Assembly (NCBI RefSeq): GCF_964204865.1
Contig: NC_135262.1
Span: forward strand, 1,116,001 to 1,180,000
Reading direction: 5' to 3'
Length of the DNA stretch: 64,000 nt
DNA from: Styela clava
Taxonomy: Eukaryota; Chordata; Ascidiacea; Stolidobranchia; Styelidae
The notes beneath the pieces were generated by a model. That model did not search any database. It was not told where the DNA came from and worked only from the letters and a program-made list of their open reading frames with translations. This document shows, one piece after another, positions 35,120 through 45,194 of the stretch. How positions within the stretch are numbered: the stretch's first letter is position 1; every line of letters starts with the position of its first letter. A program made the translations under genes and the position numbers.

Positions 35120-35859
35120 TGTGGCGTACCAAAATTGATATCACCACTCAGGTTCTTTCTGCCAGCTTCTTGGACGTTGTAATTGCTATAGATGTCGATC
35201 ACAAAGTAATCTTCTTGCGGTTCCAAATACAGCAGAGTAACTAAGTTAACTAACTAGATTAATTATACACCTGTGAGAACTTAATACAACCAAATACTAC
35301 AATCAGAAATACAATAAACAAATAAAAACACAGTACAAATACCGTAGGATACATACGTAACACAAGATACGGAATTGGTCTATGACGTCACAGTCATGAA
35401 CTATTTACTTATAATGGGATACTAAAAACCGGGTAAAACACACCCAGATATACATAAGAATAACTAGTATGACACTAAAGATACAACACAAATCCTATCT
35501 TATCGACAAACAGGTAATATACATGGAAATACGCATAGAAATATGGAAATCACACAGGAAATAAACTGCGAAAATAGACTAGTTACGGAAACGTTAAATA
35601 CAAGCTAACTAGTGAACAGAGCTATGCCAAACTAGAGAAACAGTAAACCTGTATTACTAATATCATTTTACAACAATAATTACACAAATTAACGGCAATA
35701 AAACGCTATAACAATAACCTAATACACAGAGAAATACACTGCCGCAGTCTGACAAACCAGCTGAAAGAGAAAGTTACACAGCTGCTCACTAGTGACTCAA
35801 GTGGTAAGAATAAATATGGGCGAACAGAATAAAACAGGGTTATAGACGTGGTCGTCTCA
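35120..35859 (-). repeat. 3' LTR of element 2
   Basis: A 740-bp terminal repeat that starts 'tgtggcgtaccaaaattgat' and ends 'gacgtggtcgtctca' on the + strand. A few substitutions and small indels separate it from 41536-42274, for example 'tatagatgtc' against 'tatggatgtc' and an indel near 35720. Confidence 0.9.
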
Positions 35860-35952
35860 TTACTCCCCCCTTTTTCAGATCCATAAAAATATGAAGAAAT
35901 TGTAAAGAACTGTACACTCAAACGAAATTTCTAAAGCACTATCACAGTCGAA

Positions 35953-37890
35953 TCAAATGTAATCATCCAAATATCTAGGCCTTCGCCTAGTACGTTGGCC
36001 ATTATCAGAGTTCGCATCAACTGTAACCTCTTCCGGTACAGTGTCTGGCCTTGAAGAGAAAGGTAATTCTACAAAAATATCATGAGCAGCCTGCTCATCA
36101 TTTTCCATAATAGGTTCCACATCAGGTAAAATGTCAAATTCAGTTAAGTCAATGTCATTGTCTTCTTCATCTTCATGAAGGTAAGGTCTTAACTTGTCAA
36201 CGTGTACAATTCGAGAACGTGTTCCCGAATTCTTCTGAATCCTATACAAGTGATTAGGTAAACAGTCCACAATTCGATAAGGTCCAATCCAAGGAATACT
36301 CAACTTGCGATGCTTTGGTGGATAATAATACCACACCAATTCATCTCTCTGGAAAGTAAGTGGTTTAACACCCAGATCAAAATTTCGCTTTTGTCTGGTT
36401 GCAGCAGCATTTAGATGTTGCCTAGCATGAAGAAAAGCTTTTTCAGTTGCACAGGAACACCATTCGACAAATTCAGTGTAACAAGGATGAGTAGATGACT
36501 CTGGTTTGCCAAACATTACATCAACAGGCATCTCGATTTCTCGTCCAAGCATTAACTTGTTCGGTGAATATCCTGTACTATCATGTACAGTGGAGCGATA
36601 TGCCATGCAAAGGTATGGGAGATGATCGTCCCAATCATTTCGATTCTCATTTACAAAAGCTTTCAACATTTGTTGTATAGTCCTGTTGAAACGTTCAACT
36701 TGTCCATCTGAACGAGGATGATATGGAGTTGTTCGAGTCTTTTGAATCCCGTACAATTGACACATTTCTGAAAATAATTTTGATTCAAAGTCTCTTCCTT
36801 GATCTGAGTGGAGAATTCTTGGTACCCCAAATCTCGAAAAGAATTGAGTAACCAATGCATCAGCAGTGGTGTCAGCTCGCTGATTTGGTAAAGCAAAACA
36901 TTCCACCCATTTAGAGAAATAGTCCGACAAAACCAAAATGTGTTCATTTCCATTTTCAGTTACAGGCAATGGTCCAAGAAAATCAATGGCGATCCTTTCC
37001 ATAGGAGCTCCAGATATAAGTTGTTTCAAATCTCCCCGTCTTCTTCCGTAAAGCATCTTGGTCGAAGCACAAGACTTGCAAAATTTGCACCATTTGAGAA
37101 TGTCCCTTTTGAAACCAGGCCAATAAAATCTGCGCCTTATACTCTTGAAAGTTCGATTGGCACCAAGATGACCTGCAGTGCGCAAAGAATGGAGCTTATG
37201 AAACAAATCCTGCCTCAAATTTGATGGAACAATCAATTGGATATGCGATTCCTCCGATTTACAATCAGGAATCCAACGACGATAGAGAAGTCCATTATCT
37301 ACAAAAATCAAGTCCCACTGCGACATTAAACGTTTGGTCACTGTTGATTCAGGCATGTATTCTTGAATATCAGGTTTCTGAGCAGAAAGTTGTTTCCATT
37401 TCAAAACAGCAGAAATATCTGGATCTTCACTTTGCCAAGATTTAATTTGCTCATCTGTGTAGGTATCTAGCCAATTACAATCGGAACCGTCTGACGATGA
37501 TTGACCGGGCTGTTTTGATATTGCACTTACAATAACATTGCTCACAGCCACATCACCATTGGTACCACAATCAGAACAATCTTCTCGTTTGCATTTGCGA
37601 ACTTGGCGTGACAATCCATCAGCATTGCCATGTTTCACGCCAGGTCTGTGTTCAATCTTAAAGTCATAAGCGCCAAGTGTTAATATCCATCTTGCTAACA
37701 TTCCTTGAGGTTTACGAAAATTGATCAACCATTTCAGAGCAGCATGATCTGTGCGAATTCTGAACGGTCTCCCGAGAAGAAAATGACTGAAGTGACGAAC
37801 AGCCCACACCACAGCTAATAGTTCCCGGTGTGTAGCACAGTATCTACGTTGAGACTTGGACATAGTCTTACTGGCATAAGAAAGTACCAA
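35953..37890 (-). pseudogene. Element 2 pol, C-terminal part: RNase H and integrase
   Basis: A 645-codon frame. The first 60 residues are the end of RNase H ('LSYASKTMSKSQRRYCATHR'). The integrase zinc site follows ('HLGANRTFKSIRRRFYWPGF' to 'CKFCKSC'), then the DDE core: 'AIDFLGPLP', 'LHSDQGRDFES' and 'DGQVERFNRT'. A GPY/F-type region ('WIGPYRIVDCLPNHLYRI') and an acidic tail come last. This module cuts and joins the element DNA into the host genome. It is open throughout. It is out of frame with the upstream part because of an indel near 37885-37895. No chromodomain is apparent. Confidence 0.85.
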
Positions 37891-38957
37891 TCATGCTCGT
37901 CCTGTACTTGAGATAACACCGCACCAATTCCAAAACCACTGGCATCAGTATCCAATACAAACTCGCCGACTGTTCTAGGAAAGCTAAGAATTGGAGCTGA
38001 TGTCAGACAATGTTTCAACGTCTCAAAAGCCTTTTGACATTCATTACTCCATACAAATGGAATATTCTTCCTGGTCAATCGAATAAGAGGTCCAGCAATT
38101 GTTGAATAATCCTGAACAAACTTCCGGTAGTAGCTCGCTGTACCAAGAAAACTACGAATATCACTAACAGTGTTGGGAGTTTTCCATTCTTCGATAGCCG
38201 CAACATTTCCAGGGTCGCAACAGACACCTTCAGATGAAATAAGATAACCAAGATAAGAGGTGCTTCGACGGAAAAGTTTACATTTTGAGGGCTTCAAGCG
38301 TAAACCGGCACGGCGAAGTCTTATAAAAACTTCCCGAAGATTTGAGAGTGCCATTGAGAAATCACTACCATGAGCCAAAACATCATCAAGAAAATTGAAA
38401 CACCCGTTTCACAGGAGATCACCATGGATATTGTCCATCATCCGTTCGAATGTTGCGGGAGCATTAGCTAACCCAAATGGCATCACTACAAAGTGAAAAT
38501 GTCCACGTCCAGGAATGCTGAATGCTGTCTTTTCACGGTCTGCAGGGTCAACCTCCACTTGCCAGTACCCGCTTGCGAGATCAAGAGTTGAGAACCATTG
38601 TGCTCCGTTTAAGGACTCAATGATATCCTCAATACGCGGCAAGGGATATGCGTCTTTGTATGTGACGTCATTAAGCAATCTAAAGTCCACACAAAATCTA
38701 GTAGAACCATCCTTTTTGGGAACTAGGACAATGGGAGAAGAATATGGGGAATCGCTGGGTTCTATGACACCCTGAGCCAGCATATTATCAACAGCTTCTT
38801 CGGCTATCTTCCTACGCGCCCACCCCATTCGACGATGAGCCTGCCGAATCGGCTGTGGTGTGGTTGTGATGATCCTATGCTTTGCTGCTGAAGTACGGCC
38901 AAGTTCACCATCTGGTCCTACAAATACATCATGGAATTCACAAATCAAGTTGACCAA
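37815..38957 (-). pseudogene. Element 2 pol, reverse transcriptase and start of RNase H, with stop
   Basis: The RT palm begins 'EPSDSPYSSPIVLVPKKDGS', then 'STLDLASGYWQVEVDP' and 'VMPFGLANAPATFERMM'. A TGA at 38409-38411 interrupts the frame right before the catalytic box. The same frame then continues into 'FLDDVLAHGSDF' without any gap. The box reads FLDD, where Ty3/gypsy elements usually have Y-L/V/I-DD. RNase H starts at 'GEFVLDTDASGFGIGAVLSQ'. The frame is lost near 37890. The RT copies element RNA to DNA. Confidence 0.82.
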
Positions 38958-38960
38958 CTG

Positions 38961-39815
38961 TTAACGTTGACTCGGGGTTAGATCCTCAACGGAATTGACC
39001 ATGTCATGTAGATGTTCTGGTAATTCAGAAGCTATAACCCTTTCGGATTCGTCAACTTGAATCGGTGCTACAAGTTTAGGGTGTGCAATACCAAGCAAAG
39101 ATCCAGCCCTGATCTTAAGTTGTCTGCCTTTCTGGTTGACTGCAAGAATTGGAACAGTGGACTTTCCAGGATCCACCACAGAAGAGATCAGCTGAACGCC
39201 ATCAGCAAGGAAAGAAGAATTCAGCGGTTCAACAAGAGCTGCAACGTCAGACACAATGCTTTTCGGCCAAGGGCGACTAAGTTGTGCAGGGATAACAACC
39301 TTAGAATATGGCGGTATAGTAATATCTTCTCGAACAGTTACACGGCAACACGGTACAGACTTTTCAGTAAACAGTTCGATTTCATGACCCTCTATCATCA
39401 TGTGTCCCGATGATAAGTAAAGAACACAGTCATGTTCTCGGAGATAATCCATGCCTAAAATACCACTAGTCATGCCTAAGTTGGCAACAATCACAGTGCG
39501 TCGTGATACAAACGAATCAATCGATAAATCAACCTCCAATGTACCCAGTGGTGATAAATCATGCCCTCCCACTGCAACAAGAGATTCTTCGAGCGGTGCC
39601 AATTGTGCTTCCTTCCCACCTATAGCCTCAAAGATGGAAATGTCAATAAGAGTAGTCATGGCACCACTATCTACAAGAAAGTTGAACGGTTGATTGTTTA
39701 CAAGTACCTTCGCATGCCAACTATTGTCATATTGAATGGAACAAATATTCAGGTCTATATTCTGGTTTGTTGGTCCGTCATCAAGTAATAATTCAGCGGA
39801 CACTGAGGACCTCAA
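38961..39815 (-). pseudogene. Element 2 pol, protease region, reached by -1 frameshift
   Basis: This has no ATG at its start. The frame runs upstream through 'LRSSVSAELL' into the frameshift site at 39830-39839, so it is expressed as a Gag-Pol fusion. The aspartic protease motif is 'NFLVDSGAMTTLID' (about residue 45). A second conserved stretch, 'GILGMDYLREHDCVL', fits a retropepsin-like fold. The frame ends at TAA 38961-38963. The codons that follow ('QLVNLICEFHDVFVG') are in the same frame and belong to the linker before RT, so the stop looks like a point lesion rather than a real end. Confidence 0.82.
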
Positions 39816-39839
39816 GTCCGCTGAGTGTCGTTTAAATTT
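39794..39839 (-). promoter_or_regulatory. -1 ribosomal frameshift signal at the gag/pol junction
   Basis: On the minus strand the gag frame reads gcA AAT TTA AAC, which contains two overlapping X_XXY_YYZ slippery heptamers, A_AAT_TTA and T_TTA_AAC (39839-39830), both in the correct phase. Six nucleotides later begins a perfect 8-bp stem: 'cagcggac' (39823-39816) pairs with 'gtccgctg' (39801-39794) across a 14-nt loop. The gag stop TGA (39814-39812) lies inside the loop. The -1 frame is open from the slip site into protease. A competing stem, 'gacact' with 'agtgtc', is also possible. Confidence 0.82.
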
Positions 39840-41367
39840 GCAGTCAAAGAAGAAGCAGATGTTGCAGGGTCAACAGGATTCTGGAGATGTGGACAATCCC
39901 GTTTAAGATGACCAGTCTGCTTGCAATTAAAACATGCCTTGCAATCCCTACCCCAATGACCATGTTTACCACATCGAGGACACGGGTTGCGTGGTGTACC
40001 AGCAAAGTTGCGATTGTTGTTGGAGCGCGGCGCCACATGTCCTAGTATCTCATCCAGTTTTGCTAAAATGCGCTCGCCAATACTGCCTTCGAAAGATAAG
40101 TCGTTTTGCTGGTTAGCTGCATTACCAGGATTACTCTGTTTCACTGCCGCAATACGCGGTTTGGAAACGTCTTTCCTCTCAGAGTGGTTAGTATCCACAG
40201 AGTAATACAGTGTTGCAAGAGACAAAGCACTTTCAAAATTATCAGGCTGTTGCATGGTAACATGTTTGATCATGCTTTCATCGGTTAAACCGGCGAGAAA
40301 CTGCGATTTCAAAATATCATCCTGACCAGCAATATCAAGATTTGGGTAAGCAAGAATAACAAGCTCTTTCAACTTGTTACCATAATCCCGTGGCGCTTCA
40401 TTTGGCTTAATCCCACGACAGTGAAATGTAGTACGGTATGAACTCTCATTTCCGGCAGGTTTAAAGAAATGATTAAAATGAGCCACAATATCACGATAGC
40501 TAGTACGTTTCAACTCGGGTAAATCTTTCAACACATTAAGAGCCTGCCCTGTCATGCAAGTAGCCAATTCTAACCCTGCAGTGTCATCATTCCACTGATT
40601 ATAACTAGAAACCAATTGAAAATGATATAAATAACTAGGCCACGCCATGACAGTTGACCCATCGAAATACATAGGCCTTTTGGCATTTCTCACCATCATC
40701 GTAGCATTGGCTGTGTTATTGAAAACACTATTACTAACGTTGTTATTTGCGACACTGCTAGAACTCACTGGAGGAGCTGATTGTGTAGCCACTGAAACCA
40801 TTTTCGGATTAGCCCTGGGTTGTTTTTTGACAGTATTAGAGCCCTCTTTACCATTAGTACTCAGAAAAGGGACCACAGGTACAAAATTACTCACGTGAGC
40901 TTCCTCTGAAAATTTTACTTCCATTGTCTGTGAGAATGCGTTCCGCTTTCCTTCTGGCTGTCCATCTTCAGATCCAAAATCTGAAATTTCATCATCCTTG
41001 AGAATAGGTAGTAATTTAGGAACAACCGCTGCTGGTGTTGAAGTGATCAGACTGACATCCGGTTCATGTGACATGGGCTGGGTTTCCTCGGGATCAGCAA
41101 CTTTTCCTGTTTCTATCTTGCCAGAAATATCTTGCAGCATGCTGAAAATTTGCGAGCCCATTTTTGAATTCTGGAGTTCAACCGATTCCAACTCCGAGTT
41201 CCAATCTGTTCTATACGACTGTCCATCAGCTGCAAACGGCTGTCCATATCCTCTTGCATTTCCTCGGAATCTTTAAGTTTCGCTTTCAATACCTGTATTT
41301 GCAGATGCAAAAGTTCATTCTCCTTTGCTTCCTTTGGTGTCGGTACAATCTTACTTCTCTTAACCAT
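39812..41367 (-). pseudogene. Element 2 Gag, frameshifted near its N-terminus
   Basis: Gag packages the element RNA into virus-like particles. The first frame (41367-41113) gives a Lys/Glu-rich coiled-coil-like start (MVKRSKIVPTPKEAKENE). An indel near 41191 moves the reading to a second frame (to 39812) carrying the capsid-like region ('FDGSTVMAWPSYLYHFQLV', then 'CRGIKPNEAPRDYGNKLKEL'). Two zinc knuckles near the end read 'CPRCGKHGHWGRDC' and 'CFNCKQTGHLKRDC', both CX2CX4HX4C. The stop TGA at 39814-39812 is bypassed by -1 frameshifting to make Gag-Pol. With one repairable lesion it is well preserved. Confidence 0.82.
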
Positions 41368-41535
41368 TTTTCCAAAATATCAGGCAAACGCAGTAGTAAA
41401 AAAAATATCGGCAATTATCTGTCCAATATTATCCAAATATTATCCGTCACAGACTAGCCTACCTAATCGGCTAAGTCTTAATAGTCCCTGTTTCGAATAA
41501 TATATCCTGGCGTGTGCTCGCCAAAAATTCGTATA

Positions 41536-42274
41536 TGTGGCGTACCAAAATTGATATCACCACTCAGGTTCTTTCTGCCAGCTTCTTGGACGTTGTAATT
41601 GCTATGGATGTCGATCACAAAGTAATCTTCTTGCGGTTCCAAATACAGCAGAGTAACTAAGTTAACTAACTAGATTAATTATACACCTGTGAGAACTTAA
41701 TACAACCAAATACTCCAATCAGAAATACAATAAACAAATAAAAACACAGTACAAATACCGTAGGATACATACGTAACACAAGATACGGAATTGGTCTATG
41801 ACGTCACAGTCATGAACTATTTACTTATAATGGGATACTAAAAACCGGGTAAAACACACCCAGATATACATAAGAATAACTAGTATGACACTAAAGATAC
41901 AACACAAATCCTATCTTATCGACAAACAGGTAATATACATGGAAATACGCATAGAAATATGGAAATCACACAGGAAATAAACTGCGAAAATAGACTAGTT
42001 ACGGAAACGTTAAATACAAGCTAACTAGTGAACAGAGCTATGTCAAACTAGAGAAACAGTAAACCTGTATTACTAATATCATTTTACAACAATAATTACA
42101 CAAATTAACGGCAATAAAACGCTATAACAATATACACAGAGAAATATCTACACTGCCGGCAGTCTGACAAACCAGCTGAAAGAGAAAGTTACACAGCTGC
42201 TCACTAGTGACTCAAGTGGTAAGAATAAATATGGGCGAACAGAATAAAACAGGGTTATAGACGTGGTCGTCTCA
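41536..42274 (-). repeat. 5' LTR of element 2
   Basis: A 739-bp terminal repeat, promoter end for the minus-strand element. Its outer edge is followed by the duplicated 'ggac' and then by 'tatagactatattttg', which continues the host sequence interrupted at 35115. Confidence 0.9.
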
Positions 42275-42278
42275 GGAC

Positions 42279-43369
42279 TATAGACTATATTTTGAAACAA
42301 CAACTGTCTGTCTACAACTTGAATCTCACCTCTCAATTGCTTCCAATGCTACTTTCTTTCCACTCCGGCATAACTTATCATTGCTTCCCAGGTTCTTATC
42401 GACGCTGTGAATTTAGATTTAGACCAACCGGCATTAGTAAAATTGATTATTTTCTTCTCTTTCTCACAACCGTGCATTACAGAAACAGCCATTAATTTCT
42501 ATTTCCAAATATGCTGTGGCCTATATAGTAGTATAAGTCTGCTGAATAGTTAAGAAGAGTCATTAAATTAATCATAAACATTTCATGCAAGCCAGAAAAT
42601 ATCGTTGTTTGTGACATATTATTCTAGTTCTAGTCTTCCTTGGAGTTACCGCACCGTACCTATTTAACAACGTCTTATGAGCTACCGGTAGTGCTCAATT
42701 AAAATTGCTATTTATGGTAAGGATATACCATGGTAAGGATATCTTACTTATACTTTTCAACACCTTCTTAGAATAACTGAACTAATATTAACTGAAAAAA
42801 AAATATGGAAAGGCTGCTCAACGCAAAAGTAGTAGTACATCTGATATTCATCCGACCACGGGGGATCCACCTACAGCTGACTAATTTGTTGTTACGTCAT
42901 GCAGAAGTCTGCGTTCATTGGCCCATGATACCGGAAAAACAGAGAAAATAGGACAGATGGTACCACATATTTAATGTAGTAAAAGCGTCTTTTCTGTAAA
43001 ACGTGCAACTTTTGGAAGTGGGAACAAGGCAATATTTGTTACTAAATTTCTAAGGAACATTTTAAAATCATTTTCAGGTAGTTACCTTATGTGCGCTACG
43101 AAACTGGAAGATAAATGGCCTCAGCTATCGGCCTAAATGTAGAATACCTGACATCGTGAGCGAAGTTGGGTGGTTATCAAGTCATGCATCAATAATCACA
43201 ATGTGTTGACCGGACGGGGAATCCCCTATATTGATACACCTGATTCCTCTGTTGTCGTCTGGAATCTTATAATCGACTTGTGAATCAAGAGCTGCAGTTG
43301 ACAGACTAAAGATGCATTACATCAATTATATAACTAGTTTTTTGTACTTTTCACCAGGTCGGTGTGGGT
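42279..43369. other. KelC upstream segment, right part
   Basis: Homologous to 59290-59413 and then to 62212-62670: 'tcattgcttcccaggttctt', 'gagctaccggtagtgctcaa', 'cgctacgaaactg'. The second copy of the ~240-bp repeat lies at about 43140-43365. No coding exon was recognised. Confidence 0.5.
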
Positions 43370-43854
43370 CAGTGGTTCCCAAACTGTGGGTTGCGACCCC
43401 GAACGAGGTCGCATGAAGATTTTCCGGTGTCGCGTGAAGATTTTCCGGGGTCGCCTAATTTCTGTCAAACATGCGCGCACAAGTGACTAGGATTTGAAAG
43501 TTGGAAAGCGAAAATCTTCTGGTCGGCAGGTTCCGTAAAGGTCCCCCAGTCCGCAAAATTTGTTTTGAAATTTTTCCGGTATGCTTACTGGAACGAGAGA
43601 GCTATGCTCACATATATGGACACGTAGCGCCACCCAGTGGGAATAATTTTGATGACGTCATAGCGAAAAAAAAAGTAATAGCCTTCTGGAGAAAAATTTT
43701 ATCTTTAACCACTGAAAATTTCAAAGCAATTGGTCCAGTATTCGAAGAGAAAAGCGATTTTTTAAAAATGGAGACGGAGACAAATAACAATAACAACAAA
43801 ATTTTGAAACGATCGTTATGTCCATTTCGTGTCCAAAAAGTTTGAGAACCACTG
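43370..43854. mobile_element. hAT-type non-autonomous element upstream of KelC
   Basis: The ends 'cagtggttcccaaactgtgg' and 'aaaaagtttgagaaccactg' are inverted repeats of a widespread hAT type. The flanking octamers 'gtgtgggt' and 'atgtagat' are a decayed duplication of a site that reads 'gtgtaggt' in the KelB upstream segment (near 16590), which lacks the insertion. The open frame inside (43501-43845) shows no known domain. Confidence 0.7.
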
Positions 43855-43864
43855 ATGTAGATAG

Positions 43865-44040
43865 AATACCCGACACCGGGAACATTTAACGCACGAATAA
43901 TCACGACCGTTTTGAGTAGACGGGGAATCCCCTATATTGATGCATCAGATTCTGCTTTTGTCTGGAACCACGTAATGGACTTGTAAATCAAGAGTCGCAG
44001 TTGTCAGACTAAATATACATTACATTAAGTCATCCAACCA
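43865..44040 (+). repeat. ~240-bp upstream repeat, third copy
   Basis: Repeats 43140-43365 and 16370-16600: 'gaatacccgacacc', 'gacggggaatcccctatatt', 'catcagattctgcttttgtc', 'acttgtaaatcaagag'. KelC thus has two copies in tandem with the hAT element between them; KelB has one. Confidence 0.65.
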
Positions 44041-44880
44041 GTTTTTATGATAATTTGACTGGGATAGCATTTCATACTTACTGGTACCTAAAGCTATTGT
44101 AAAGTAAAAGCTTTTACGCAATATTTTGTATAAGTTATGGTATCTGTTTGCTGTGTGTTAATAAGCGATGTATTGAATGTTTGTTGTGGTATTGTTTGGT
44201 TATGTATAGTTTACCTCTTTCGTTGAGCCAACAAAAACAAAAGGTGCGCCTTACCTAATCCTCGTAAATTAGTACCGGTAGGCAGGTAGGGCATGAAAAT
44301 GTAAGATGTGGAAATTACAGTGAAACTGTCATGTTAATATGAACAGGGACTATTGAACCTTTCCTATGTACACCATGAAAACAAATTTTAGTTGTTCCAC
44401 CGGCGCTTCCAAATTATGTGAACAAAGATGACAGACACCGCAACGTAGTCGGTTAGAGTTAGGCCATAATTTTATTCCAATTTTCCATATACTAGTTCTA
44501 TTGTGAGTACTGGGGACTAGCCAAATGACTGCCATAGTATTTGTACCTGTAAATTTGACTTGACCTAGGGTCACCATATTTAAAAAAGCAAAATTCTGGA
44601 CAGTGCAGGACTATTTTCATTACCTCGTAGTAAAAAATATGCGCACGGTACGAAATAACAGTGTTCTGTATTAGCAGTGTGTACAGTACAATTGCAGATG
44701 CAGTAAAATTCCGGACATTTGAGCATTTTTTCAATTTTTCCCGGACGCAAAATTTAACCTTAAATTCCGGACATGTCCGAAATTTTTCAGACGGTATGGC
44801 AACCCTAGCTTAACCTGGTACACATACTACGTTACAGTGTCCTCCATCTTGGTTCACATACTTCGGGAGTACTGCTTCTC
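44041..44880. other. KelC upstream DNA with a small hAT insertion
   Basis: 44180-44260 ('tatagtttacctctttcgttga') matches 63290-63320 before KelD. The hAT-like insertion at 44566-44807 splits the 'taacctggtacacatac' module, which starts at 44812. No gene seen. Confidence 0.45.
44566..44807. mobile_element. Short hAT-like element
   Basis: The ends 'tagggtcaccatattt' and 'ggtatggcaaccc(ta)' are imperfect inverted repeats. The inner 'ggaca..ccgga' motifs ('attccggacat') are repeated in both orientations. The flanking octamers 'acttgacc' and 'gcttaacc' match at six of eight positions. Confidence 0.55.
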
Positions 44881-44882
44881 CA

Positions 44883-45194
44883 TTTATTTCTTCATTATCT
44901 TGCATATAATAACGCAAATGTGCAAGAATTAAATTTTTATCATGCTTTGGCGATGATGTAAAATCAGTGTTCTGATTGACAACTAGTTTCAGTTTTGCAA
45001 TTTTGGTCCAGAAAAAATATAGTCTAGGCATTGTGACTTCCATGCAAACTTTTGAAAGTTCAGTTTGCATAAAACTCTTTCTGATATGATATTTTCCTTC
45101 AACTAGATCTGTGGAACTATTATTTATCAAGATATTAAGGTTGATCTGTAACATAGTGAGTTTAATTAGAACTTTCCAACCTGGAACTGAAACA
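44883..45194 (+). promoter_or_regulatory. Conserved upstream block / 5' region of KelC
   Basis: About 310 bp immediately before the KelC start codon align by eye with 63587-63884 before KelD: 'ttgcatataat', 'gcaaatgtgcaagaat', 'atcatgctttggcga', 'tttaattagaactttc'. Conservation this high outside coding sequence fits a core promoter and 5' untranslated region, or simply recent duplication. No TATA box could be assigned with confidence. Confidence 0.45.

Larger units (their letters stand above)
35120..42274 (-). mobile_element. Ty3/gypsy LTR retrotransposon (element 2), degraded
   Basis: A 7.2-kb element on the minus strand with LTRs at 35120-35859 and 41536-42274, both TG..CA, flanked by 'ggac' (35116-35119, 42275-42278) as a 4-bp target duplication. 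The LTRs differ at several positions, so it is older than element 1. The 3' LTR is preceded by 'aaaaaggggggag', a strong polypurine tract. A TGG-containing candidate primer site lies about 10 nt inside the 5' LTR ('tggcgagcacacgcc'). Gag and pol are in different frames, joined by a -1 frameshift signal. Two in-frame stops and at least two frameshifts break it. The paralogous region near 59285 lacks the element. Confidence 0.92.

Noticed and set aside
43501..43845. 114-codon open frame upstream of KelC
   Set aside because: Lies wholly inside the hAT-type element at 43370-43854, with low-complexity Lys/Asn runs and no known domain.
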